Positions 1-6,423 of a stretch of 6,563 nt of DNA are shown here, piece by piece. The stretch comes from Burkholderiales bacterium (lineage in GTDB: Bacteria > Pseudomonadota > Gammaproteobacteria > Burkholderiales > Burkholderiaceae_C). The stretch's first letter is position 1. Every line of letters begins with the position of its first letter. The notes under the pieces are model-generated. The model did not search any database. It was given only the letters and a program-made list of their open reading frames with translations, and was not told the origin of the DNA. The translations under genes and the position numbers were made by a program. The DNA lies in assembly GCA_028869035.1 (NCBI GenBank), contig JAGWTL010000168.1, positions 1-6,563 of the forward strand, given 5' to 3'.

Positions 1-1217
1 TGCTCAAGCCCGAGGCCGACACGCACAGCCAGGTGGTGCTGCTGGGCCAGGTGAGCGCACCGCTCACCGCGCTGCCCTGGCGCGGCCGCAGCGCCGTGGT
101 GTGGCCGCAGATCGCCGCCGCGCTCGATGCGCTGCGCGCCGAGAACGACGTGGTCGTCATCGAAGGCGCGGGCTCACCCGCCGAAATCAACCTGCACGCC
201 AGCGACGTGGTGAACATGCGCGTGGCGCGGCACTGCCAGGCGGCCTGCCTGCTGGTGACCGATATCGACCGCGGCGGCGCCTTTGCCCACCTCTACGGCA
301 CCTGGGCGCTGCTGCCCGAAGATGAGCGCGCCCTGCTGCGCGGCTTTGTGCTCAACAAGTTCCGGGGCGATGCCAGCCTGCTGGCTCCGGCTCCGCAGAT
401 GCTGCAAGAGCGCACCGGTGTACCCACCGTGGCCACGCTGCCCATGTGGTGGCAGCACGGCCTGCCCGAAGAGGACGGCATTTTTGATGAAAAGCACACG
501 GGCGCCGGAGACATTCACACGCGCATCGCCGTCGTGGCCTATCCGCGCATCAGCAACCTCGACGAGTTCCAGCCGCTCAAGAACGTGCCCGGCGTCGCAC
601 TGCGCTGGGCGCGTCACCCGGCCGAGTTGTTGGGCGCGGACTGGCTCATCCTGCCCGGCTCCAAACACAGCAGCGGCGACCTGGCCTGGTTGAGAGAGCA
701 GGGCCTGGACCGCGCCATCGCCGCGCATGCCGCGCAGGGCAGGGCGGTGCTGGGTGTCTGCGGCGGCCTGCAGATGCTGGGCGAGGCCCTGATCGACACG
801 CACGGCATCGACGGCAACGCGCCCGGCCTGGGCCTGCTGCCCCTGGTCACGGCTTTCGAGCCGGCCAAGACCGTGCAGCGCACGCGCGCCACGTTTGCCG
901 CTGTGTCCGGCCCCTGGGCCGCGCTCTCGGGTGTGGCCGTGCAGGGTTACGAGATCCACCACGGCCAGACGGTCCAGCACCCGGCCATGGCAGCCGGCGG
1001 TGACGTGGCGCGCGAATTGATACCCGGCCTGGCCTGGCAGAACGCAGCGGGCAATGTACTGGGCCTTTATCTGCACGGTTTGTTCGAAGACCCGGCCGCG
1101 CTGCAGGCGCTGTTCGGCGCCCGGGTGCCGACGCTGGAGGCCGTCTTCGAGCGCATGGCTGATTTCATTGAACAACATTTCGAACCTGGCGTGCTGGACG
1201 CGCTGATCCGTGATTGA
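1..1217 (+). CDS. cobQ: Cobyric acid synthase CobQ (5' end missing)
   Basis: This enzyme amidates the b, d, e and g carboxylates of adenosylcobyrinic acid a,c-diamide in the cytoplasm, using glutamine and ATP, to give cobyric acid. The reading frame is open from base 3 and begins in the conserved LKPEADTHSQVV segment, so the true start and the P-loop lie upstream. The window holds 404 residues of a protein normally about 480-500 long. The dethiobiotin-synthetase-like ATP-binding half shows VVVIEGAGSPAEINL and VTDIDRGGAFA. The C-terminal half is a class I glutamine amidotransferase: the nucleophilic Cys is in GVCGGLQMLG (codon 759-761) and the His in LYLHGLFEDP (codon 1074-1076), so the domain looks active. 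The gene is followed directly by cobT, with 4 bases between the stop and the preferred ATG, which fits an operon. No frameshift is seen. Family assignment is secure; a GTG at 33 is internal and not the start. Confidence 0.96.
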   Translation, partial: LKPEADTHSQVVLLGQVSAPLTALPWRGRSAVVWPQIAAALDALRAENDVVVIEGAGSPAEINLHASDVVNMRVARHCQAACLLVTDIDRGGAFAHLYGTWALLPEDERALLRGFVLNKFRGDASLLAPAPQMLQERTGVPTVATLPMWWQHGLPEEDGIFDEKHTGAGDIHTRIAVVAYPRISNLDEFQPLKNVPGVALRWARHPAELLGADWLILPGSKHSSGDLAWLREQGLDRAIAAHAAQGRAVLGVCGGLQMLGEALIDTHGIDGNAPGLGLLPLVTAFEPAKTVQRTRATFAAVSGPWAALSGVAVQGYEIHHGQTVQHPAMAAGGDVARELIPGLAWQNAAGNVLGLYLHGLFEDPAALQALFGARVPTLEAVFERMADFIEQHFEPGVLDALIRD

Positions 1218-1221
1218 TCCC

Positions 1222-2265
1222 ATGAACTTCAAGTTACCCGCCATCCCCGACCTGCATGACGCCGCCCTGGCCCAGCGCCTGCAGCACAAGATCGACCAGA
1301 AGACCAAACCCCTGGGCTCGCTGGGCCAGCTGGAAACGCTGGCGCTGCAGCTCGGGCTGATCCTGGGCAGCGAAACGCCTGACTTGAAATCGCCGCAGAT
1401 GCTGGTCTGCGCGGGCGACCACGGCCTGGCCGCGCGTGGTGTCTCGGCCTACCCGAGCGACGTGACCTGGCAGATGGTGGAGAACTTCCTCGCCGGCGGC
1501 GCCTGCGTGAGCGTGCTGGCGCGCCAGCACGGTATCGCGCTGAGCGTGGCGGATTGCGGTGTGCGCCACGATTTCGCGCCGCGACCCGGTCTGCTGAACT
1601 ACAAGGTGGCCCCCGGCACCGCCGATGCTTCCACGGGCCCGGCCATGACGGCCGCGCAGTGCGAGCAGGCGGTGAGCAACGGCATGCAGATCGTCGAAGA
1701 CCTGCCGGGCAATGCGCTGCTGCTGGGCGAGATGGGCATAGGCAACACCTCGGCCGCTTCGCTGCTGCTCGCGCGCCTGGCGAATCTGGACATCGCCGAC
1801 TGCACGGGCGCCGGCACGGGCCTGGACGATGCGGCCGTCTCCCGCAAGACCACGGTGCTGCGCGAGGTGCTGCTGCGGCATCCGGGCGTGCGCGAACCGC
1901 TGGACGTGCTGGCGGCCTTCGGCGGTTTCGAGATCGCCACGCTGGCGGGCGCCGTGCTGCAGGCTGCGGCCGGGCGCCGGGTCATCGTGGTGGACGGTTT
2001 CATCGCCAGCGCCGCCGTGCTGGTGGCCAGCCGCCTGGCGCCGCAGGTGCTGCAGCGTTGCGTGTTCGCGCACCGTTCGGGCGAGCGCGGCCACGCGCTG
2101 ATGCTCGCGCAGCTGCAGGCCCGGCCCCTGCTGGACCTGGGCCTGCGCCTGGGCGAAGGTTCGGGCGCGGCCCTGGCCTGGCCCCTGCTGGTCTCGGCCT
2201 GTGCCATGCTGCGCGAGATGGCCAGCTTCGAATCGGCCGGTGTCTCGGAAAAGTCAGGCGCTTGA
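1222..2265 (+). CDS. cobT: Nicotinate-nucleotide--dimethylbenzimidazole phosphoribosyltransferase CobT
   Basis: CobT transfers the phosphoribosyl group of nicotinate mononucleotide to 5,6-dimethylbenzimidazole, giving alpha-ribazole 5'-phosphate, the lower-ligand precursor of cobalamin. The 347-residue product has the usual family length. Visible family signatures are LKPxGSLGxLE-like QKTKPLGSLGQLETLA near residue 26, CAGDHGLAARGVSAYP at 63-78, GEMGIGNTSAAS at 169-180 and VDGF at 257-260. Glu312 in GEGSGAALA matches the catalytic glutamate known in Salmonella CobT (E317). I chose the ATG at 1222 because MNFKLPAIPDLHDAAL aligns with the normal N-terminus. An in-frame GTG at 1210 would overlap the end of cobQ by 8 bases and add four residues. 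Neither start has a strong Shine-Dalgarno sequence, so coupling to cobQ translation is likely. The downstream neighbour cobS uses its product. Confidence 0.96.
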   Translation: MNFKLPAIPDLHDAALAQRLQHKIDQKTKPLGSLGQLETLALQLGLILGSETPDLKSPQMLVCAGDHGLAARGVSAYPSDVTWQMVENFLAGGACVSVLARQHGIALSVADCGVRHDFAPRPGLLNYKVAPGTADASTGPAMTAAQCEQAVSNGMQIVEDLPGNALLLGEMGIGNTSAASLLLARLANLDIADCTGAGTGLDDAAVSRKTTVLREVLLRHPGVREPLDVLAAFGGFEIATLAGAVLQAAAGRRVIVVDGFIASAAVLVASRLAPQVLQRCVFAHRSGERGHALMLAQLQARPLLDLGLRLGEGSGAALAWPLLVSACAMLREMASFESAGVSEKSGA

Positions 2266-2290
2266 ATATGAGAGGATGTGCCGGCCCCAA

Positions 2291-2361
2291 CCGTTCGGGC
2301 TGAGCCTGTCGAAGCCCTTTGCATGGGGTCGGCTGCCCTTCGACAAGCTCAGGGCGAACGG
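2291..2361. repeat. REP-like pair of inverted hairpin repeats between cobT and cobS
   Basis: Two 27-base arms face each other: 2291-2317 (begins CCGTTCGGGCTGAGC) and 2335-2361 (ends CAGGGCGAACGG), separated by 17 bases. Aligned as inverted copies they match at 22 of 27 positions. Each arm also folds on itself: GGGCT 2297-2301 pairs with AGCCC 2313-2317, and GCCCT 2335-2339 pairs with AGGGC 2351-2355, each leaving an 11-base loop. Four of the five differences between the arms fall in these stems and preserve pairing. The TGAGCYTGTCGAA core resembles a dispersed repeat that I recognise from Burkholderiales and other proteobacterial genomes, where read-through gives peptides such as LSLSKP, DKLRANG or STSSGR. 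The element fills most of the 110-base gap in the cob operon and could stabilise mRNA, attenuate transcription, or be neutral. Its copy number elsewhere in this genome is not visible here. Confidence 0.88.
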
Positions 2362-2375
2362 ACCACGAACACGTC

Positions 2376-3182
2376 ATGAACCCTATCCGTCATTACCTCC
2401 TGGCCCTCCAGTTCTTCACGCGTATCCCGGTCACGGGGCGCGTGGCCGCCTGGGTGGGCTACAGCCCCGAGATGCTGCGCAAGTCTGCCGCGCATTTCCC
2501 CGGCGTGGGCTGGCTCGTGGGCGGGCTGGCGGCGCTGGTCTACGCCGCCCTGGCCCGCGCCTTGCCCGATGCGAGTTATGCGCCGCTGGTGCTGGCCGTG
2601 CTGAGCACCGTGTTCACGGTGCTGCTCACCGGCGCTTTCCATGAAGACGGCCTGGCCGATGTGGCCGACGGCCTGGGCGGCGCCTCCGGGCGTGAACGCG
2701 CGCTGGACATCATGAAGGACTCGCGCGTCGGCGCCTTCGGTGCGCTGGCCCTGGTGCTGGCCCTGCTGGCCAAGGTGGCGCTGCTGGCCCTGCTGGGCGA
2801 GGCCGATCCGGCCCTGGCCTGTGGCGCGCTCTTTTTCGCGCACGTGCTCTCGCGCTTCCTGCCGCTGTGGCTCATCCGTCTTTTGCCGCATGTGGGCGAC
2901 ACGGCGCGTTCCAAGTCCAAGCCCCTGGCCGACCAGATCGGCGCCGCCGGCCTGCTGGTGGCCGCGCTCTGGACCGCGGCGGCCGTGGCCCTGGCCCACT
3001 GGTGGTTGCCCGAGGCGCGGCTGTGGGTCGGTGGCGGTGTCGCGGCCCTGCTGGCCTGGGTCTGGATGTGGCGTCTGTTCGCGCGCCGCCTGCAGGGCTA
3101 CACCGGCGACTGCCTGGGCGCCACGCAGCAGGTGTGCGAGGTGCTTTGTTATCTCGGCCTCGCGTTTGCCTTGCGCGCATGA
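2376..3182 (+). CDS. cobS: Adenosylcobinamide-GDP ribazoletransferase CobS (cobalamin synthase)
   Basis: CobS is an integral inner-membrane enzyme that joins adenosylcobinamide-GDP with alpha-ribazole or its 5'-phosphate to form adenosylcobalamin or adenosylcobalamin phosphate. The product is 268 residues, close to the usual 250-270. It starts MNPIRHYLLALQFFTRIPV, the typical N-terminus of the family. Conserved acidic motifs are FHEDGLADVADGLGG at 88-102 and IMKDSRVGAFG at 112-122; GYTGDCLGATQQ lies at 241-252. Hydrophobic membrane segments lie around 43-62, 68-86, 120-140, 146-170, 190-208 and 215-232. The ATG at 2376 is preferred: extending to the ATG at 2319 would only translate the upstream repeat into HGVGCPSTSSGRT and is not conserved protein. 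No clear ribosome binding site precedes the start; a GGA sits 13 bases upstream, at the edge of the repeat. The stop overlaps the next gene as ATGA. Confidence 0.96.
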   Translation: MNPIRHYLLALQFFTRIPVTGRVAAWVGYSPEMLRKSAAHFPGVGWLVGGLAALVYAALARALPDASYAPLVLAVLSTVFTVLLTGAFHEDGLADVADGLGGASGRERALDIMKDSRVGAFGALALVLALLAKVALLALLGEADPALACGALFFAHVLSRFLPLWLIRLLPHVGDTARSKSKPLADQIGAAGLLVAALWTAAAVALAHWWLPEARLWVGGGVAALLAWVWMWRLFARRLQGYTGDCLGATQQVCEVLCYLGLAFALRA

Positions 3183-3745
3183 AACTCTGGCTGGTCCGGC
3201 ATGCGCAGCCACTCATCGCGCCTGGCGTCTGCTATGGCGCCACCGACGTGCCGGCCGATGCAAGACTCACGCAGGCCACGGCCGCGGGGCTGGCACCCTT
3301 GCTGCCCGCGGGTCTCACGGTCTGGACTTCACCGCTGCAGCGCTGCCACGCGCTCGCGCAGGGGCTGCTCACCCTGCGCCCGGACCTGCAACTGCGCAGC
3401 GACGCACGCCTCGCCGAGATGGACTTCGGTTGCTGGGAAGGCCGGCGCTGGGACGACATCCCTCGTTCGGCCTATGACGACTGGACGAGCCATTTCGGCG
3501 CCGCACGTTTTGGCGGGCGCGAGAGCGTCAACGAGTTGCTGCAGCGCGTGGCAGCTGCGCGTGCCGAACTGCAGGCGCTGGGGCAGGAGGCCGTTTGGGT
3601 CACGCATGCCGGCGTGTTGCGTGCCATGGGGCTGCTGGAACAGGGGCACACCACGCTGGCGCAGGCGCCTCAATGGCCGCAGGATGTGGCGGGGTGGGGA
3701 GAGTGGCAGGTGACGACGCTCCAGGCCCCGTCGTCTTCTCGCTGA
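3179..3745 (+). CDS. cobC: Histidine phosphatase family protein, probable alpha-ribazole phosphatase CobC
   Basis: The 188-residue protein belongs to the histidine phosphatase (phosphoglycerate mutase-like) superfamily. It opens with MKLWLVRHAQP; Arg7-His8 is the RH signature in which His8 would carry the phosphate. Other active-site positions are Arg55 in TSPLQRC, Glu80 in LAEMDFGCWEG and His143 in VTHAGVLRA. In cobalamin synthesis such an enzyme removes the 5'-phosphate from alpha-ribazole phosphate or adenosylcobalamin phosphate. The sequence alone fits a general small-molecule phosphatase; the CobC role is inferred from position as the last gene of the cob operon. Its ATG overlaps the cobS stop by four bases (ATGA) with no evident Shine-Dalgarno sequence, suggesting translational coupling. 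The gene ends facing the oppositely oriented diguanylate cyclase gene. Confidence 0.88.
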   Translation: MKLWLVRHAQPLIAPGVCYGATDVPADARLTQATAAGLAPLLPAGLTVWTSPLQRCHALAQGLLTLRPDLQLRSDARLAEMDFGCWEGRRWDDIPRSAYDDWTSHFGAARFGGRESVNELLQRVAAARAELQALGQEAVWVTHAGVLRAMGLLEQGHTTLAQAPQWPQDVAGWGEWQVTTLQAPSSSR

Positions 3746-3825
3746 AATCGAAATGCGCCGCCATGCTGTACTTCCAGCACAGCTGCTTGCGCTTGACTGG
3801 CATTGCGCCCGTGCAGGTTGGATGA
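3746..3825. other. Convergent intergenic gap, no convincing terminator
   Basis: This 80-base gap lies between the ends of the cobC-like gene and the oppositely oriented diguanylate cyclase gene. The only hairpin I can see is TGCTG (3764-3768) with CAGCA (3775-3779), a 5-base stem around a 6-base loop. It has no following T-run on either strand, so it is not a recognisable intrinsic terminator. Termination may be Rho-dependent or lie inside the neighbouring gene. Confidence 0.6.
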
Positions 3826-5655
3826 TCAGCTCTGCTGCCTGCTGTGTTTTTGCTTTTCGCGGTACATCCTGGCATCGGCCAGTGCCAGGAGTGCATCAGG
3901 CTCTTGGACCTCATCGTCAGGAAAGGCAGCAGTTCCTATCGAGGCGCTGACGGTACAAGTCTGTCCGTCGACAGTGGCAGGTTCTGCAATCGCATCGCAG
4001 ACCCGGTCCAATATTTCTTCAACCTCCGAAGCATCGCTCAGCTGGGTGAGCAGGATGACGAACTCGTCACCGCCCAGCCGGGCTACCGTGTCGTGTGAGC
4101 GGATGCAGCGCTGGATGCGCTCCGCAACCGTCTTGAGCAGTTGGTCCCCCGCCGCATGGCCCAGGGTGTCGTTGACGGCCTTGAAACCATTGAGATCGAT
4201 AAAGCCCAGCACGATGCTTTGCTGGCTACGTCGGGCGCTAGCCAGAGCCAGATGGAGACGATCGATCAGCAAGGTCCGGTTTGGCAGGCCGGTGAGGCCG
4301 TCATAAAAAGCCAAAGCTTCTGTGCGCGCCTGTTCTTCCTTCGCGGCGCTGATGTCCACGATTATCCACAGCGTTTCACCTGGAGACAGTTCGATACCGC
4401 TCACGTCCGCCCAGAGTCGTGAACCATCTTTGCGCACCATCTGAGTCTGCGTCCGGTAAGGCTTGCCGGAACGCAGGACCGGATAGGCCTGTTGCCCGAA
4501 GGCTTCGAAAGAAGAGTCATCGAGATGCATCAGCCGAGGGGAGTGACCAGCCAGTTCGCCGGGGCCGTAGCCGAAAATTGTCTCCAGCGCCCGGTTGTGC
4601 CAGACGGAGTGCCTGTTCTTCAGCCGCACCATGCCGATCAATCCGTTGTTGAGCACCAGGCGCTGCACATCCAGTGCGCGTAGCTCCTGGATCCTGGAGC
4701 CGCTGGTGGATCGACCCTGCGTGAGGCTCAGCAAATCTTCGTTCAGGCGCCGACTCAGTAGGACGGACAAACCCACGCCCACCAGCACCAGCATTACCCC
4801 ACCGATCACCAGCTGCTGTACAGGTTTGTCGCTCTCAGCCTTTAAGGCCTCATAAGGCAGCCCGGCTGCCAACCACCACGGTGTGCCGGGCACCTGGACC
4901 ACAGCCGTGATTACGTCTACGCCGTCGCGCGTTCGGGAGCGTCCGATGCCGGCGCCACGGGCCTTGATGAATTCCTGCAGCGTTGGCGTTGCGGGTTGGG
5001 AGAAATTTGCGGCCTCGTCGCGCGAGCGGGCCACGATGCGCATGTTCTGGTCGATCAGGGCCGCCGTCCAGGTCACGGGCCAGCGCTGATCACGCAAAAT
5101 GCCGCCCAACGCCGAGGGCTTGAGCGACATGTGCAGCGAATAGCGCAGCACACCGTTTACGCGCCACGGTGTGGCGAAGCCGATGAGCAGCGCGTCATTG
5201 AGACCGCCCGGTGTCAGTCCGCTGATATATGCCTCTTCGCGTTCGAACACCAGGGCTGCCCCGGAGGACAGGGAAATCCGGGGCGGTGGCGTTCCCTCCG
5301 GTCTGTACGTGGTGAAAATCAGCTGCCCCTGGCGATCTACGGCCGAGGCACCTGCAATGGCCGGGTCAGTTTCGATCAGGCGCGCGGCCAGCCGGCGGAC
5401 CTGGGTCACGTCGCCCACCAACGCCACATCCTGCTCGGCCAGCAGCTGCAGCCGGGTTTTGACCCGTTCTGCTTCCCGTCCTACGGCTGCGGCGGCCACC
5501 ACGGCCCGCTGTTCCAGATTCGCGATGGCCTGCTTCTCGTCCTTTTGCATGACCTCATACATCAGCAGCGCTGCAAACGCCAGCAGCGGCAGGGTTGCCG
5601 CCAGCTGGGCTGTCAGCTGCCAGAACATGAAGGGGCGTTCCTTGTCTATCCACAT
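3826..5655 (-). CDS. Membrane-anchored sensor diguanylate cyclase (Cache-like, PAS, GGDEF)
   Basis: The protein (609 residues) would make cyclic di-GMP from two GTP in response to an extracytoplasmic signal. Domain order: membrane segment about 11-35; periplasmic region about 36-282 that resembles a double Cache sensor (inferred from ASAVDRQGQLIFTT and AALIDQNMRIVARSRD strands); second membrane segment about 283-300; PAS domain about 333-440; GGDEF domain from FYDGLTGLPNR (450-460) to the C-terminus. The active-site motif GGDEF is intact at 528-532, and an inhibitory I-site RxxD is present as Arg519-Ser-His-Asp522, so the enzyme should be active and product-inhibited. There is no EAL domain. 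The start is uncertain: ATG 5655 gives the longest form clear of nth, but ATG 5628, nine codons later, has a better ribosome site (AAGGAA at 5643-5638). The gene follows nth by 49 bases on the same strand. Its composition looks less G+C-rich than its neighbours. The ligand is unknown. Confidence 0.93.
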   Translation of the reverse strand: MWIDKERPFMFWQLTAQLAATLPLLAFAALLMYEVMQKDEKQAIANLEQRAVVAAAAVGREAERVKTRLQLLAEQDVALVGDVTQVRRLAARLIETDPAIAGASAVDRQGQLIFTTYRPEGTPPPRISLSSGAALVFEREEAYISGLTPGGLNDALLIGFATPWRVNGVLRYSLHMSLKPSALGGILRDQRWPVTWTAALIDQNMRIVARSRDEAANFSQPATPTLQEFIKARGAGIGRSRTRDGVDVITAVVQVPGTPWWLAAGLPYEALKAESDKPVQQLVIGGVMLVLVGVGLSVLLSRRLNEDLLSLTQGRSTSGSRIQELRALDVQRLVLNNGLIGMVRLKNRHSVWHNRALETIFGYGPGELAGHSPRLMHLDDSSFEAFGQQAYPVLRSGKPYRTQTQMVRKDGSRLWADVSGIELSPGETLWIIVDISAAKEEQARTEALAFYDGLTGLPNRTLLIDRLHLALASARRSQQSIVLGFIDLNGFKAVNDTLGHAAGDQLLKTVAERIQRCIRSHDTVARLGGDEFVILLTQLSDASEVEEILDRVCDAIAEPATVDGQTCTVSASIGTAAFPDDEVQEPDALLALADARMYREKQKHSRQQS

Positions 5656-5704
5656 AGCGTCGATCTCGGTGTTGAACGGATCTCTGTTTGTCTCAATGCC
5701 GCGG

Positions 5705-6349
5705 TTACTCAGGCTGGGCAGGTACTTTGTCTTGGAAGTCACAGAAGCCAGCCACGCTGCACTGCCAGCACAGCGGCTTCCTCGCCTGGCACACATAACG
5801 CCCGTGCAGGATCAGCCAGTGGTGCGCATCGACCCTGTATTTTTCGGGCACCCGCTGGAGCAGCTTCATCTCCACCTCGTAGGGTGTCTTGCCCGGCGCC
5901 AGGCCGGTGCGGTTGCCCACGCGGAAGATGTGCGTGTCGACCGCCATGGTCGGCTCGCCGAAGGCGCTGTTGAGCACCACGTTGGCGGTCTTGCGGCCCA
6001 CGCCGGGCAGGGCTTCCAGCGCCTCGCGGCTGCGCGGCACCTGGCCGCCATGGCGTTCCACCAGGATGCGGCAGGTCTCCATCAGGTGCCTGGCCTTGCT
6101 GCGGTACAGGCCGATGGTCTTGATGTAGCCCTCCAGCCCTTCGAGCCCGAGGGCCAGGATCTGCTGCGGCGTGTGGGCCACGGGGTAGAGCCTGCGCGTG
6201 GCCTTGTTCACGCCCACGTCGGTGGCCTGGGCCGAGAGCAGCACGGCGCAGAGCAGCTCGAACACCGTGGTGTATTCCAGCTCGGTGTTCGGCTGCGGGT
6301 TGGCGGCCTTGAGGGTGGCGAAGAAGGGTTCGATGGCGCTGGGCTTCAT
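5705..6349 (-). CDS. nth: Endonuclease III (DNA glycosylase/AP lyase) Nth
   Basis: Nth removes oxidised pyrimidines from DNA and cleaves the abasic strand by beta-elimination, starting base excision repair. The 214-residue product is collinear with the 211-residue E. coli enzyme. The helix-hairpin-helix LPGVGRKTANVV contains the catalytic Lys120, and AVDTHIFRVGNRT contains Asp138. The [4Fe-4S] cluster ligands are Cys187, Cys194, Cys197 and Cys203 with the standard C-x6-C-x2-C-x5-C spacing. The ATG at 6349 gives MKPSAIEPFFATLKAANPQP, matching the family N-terminus. An ATG at 6373 would add eight residues (MRPATIAA), and the frame stays open to a TTG at 6391. None of these starts has a visible Shine-Dalgarno sequence. 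The gene is divergent from the aminotransferase gene and lies 49 bases upstream of the diguanylate cyclase gene. Confidence 0.96.
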   Translation of the reverse strand: MKPSAIEPFFATLKAANPQPNTELEYTTVFELLCAVLLSAQATDVGVNKATRRLYPVAHTPQQILALGLEGLEGYIKTIGLYRSKARHLMETCRILVERHGGQVPRSREALEALPGVGRKTANVVLNSAFGEPTMAVDTHIFRVGNRTGLAPGKTPYEVEMKLLQRVPEKYRVDAHHWLILHGRYVCQARKPLCWQCSVAGFCDFQDKVPAQPE

Positions 6350-6352
6350 GGC

Positions 6353-6392
6353 GGCGATTGTCGCCGGCCGCATGCGGCGAATTGGCGACAAT
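6353..6392. promoter_or_regulatory. Nested palindrome between divergent genes, candidate operator or hairpin
   Basis: A perfect 9-base inverted repeat, ATTGTCGCC (6357-6365) and GGCGACAAT (6384-6392), encloses a perfect 12-base palindrome, GCCGCATGCGGC (6367-6378). The inner and outer centres are 2 bases apart, so a folded form would have a 1-base and a 5-base bulge. GGCGA recurs at 6353, 6376 and 6384, with its complement TCGCC at 6361. The element lies between the divergent starts of nth and the aminotransferase gene, where a shared operator would sit. No good -35/-10 pair was found around it. If nth starts at 6373, part of the element is coding. Regulatory function is inference only. Confidence 0.4.
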
Positions 6393-6411
6393 GCAGGTTT
6401 CCCATCACCCC

Positions 6412-6416
6412 AGAGA
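6412..6416 (+). promoter_or_regulatory. Probable ribosome binding site of the aminotransferase gene
   Basis: AGAGA lies 7 bases before the ATG at 6424, a normal spacing. It is a partial match to the Shine-Dalgarno consensus and supports this start. Confidence 0.5.
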
Positions 6417-6423
6417 TAGTCCC

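Noticed and set aside
1210..1221. GTG at 1210 as the cobT start
   Set aside because: It would add VIDP-type residues before a normal N-terminus. The ATG at 1222 matches the family better, although the GTG cannot be fully excluded.
174..1307. Long open frame on the minus strand opposite cobQ
   Set aside because: The translation is rich in Arg, Gln, His and Ala with no recognisable domain. Long antisense frames are expected opposite G+C-rich coding genes.
2349..3212. 287-codon open frame on the minus strand opposite cobS
   Set aside because: Low-complexity Gln/Arg/His/Gly-rich translation with no motif. It lies wholly over the well-supported cobS gene and is a shadow.
3764..3779. Small hairpin TGCTG/CAGCA after the cobC-like gene as a terminator
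   Set aside because: The stem is only five pairs and there is no T-run on either strand, so it does not meet the pattern of an intrinsic terminator.
4683..4700. Near-palindrome GCTCCTGGATCCTGGAGC
   Set aside because: It has one mismatched pair and lies inside the linker between membrane segment 2 and the PAS domain of the diguanylate cyclase. It codes for SRIQEL-type residues, and nothing suggests a separate role.
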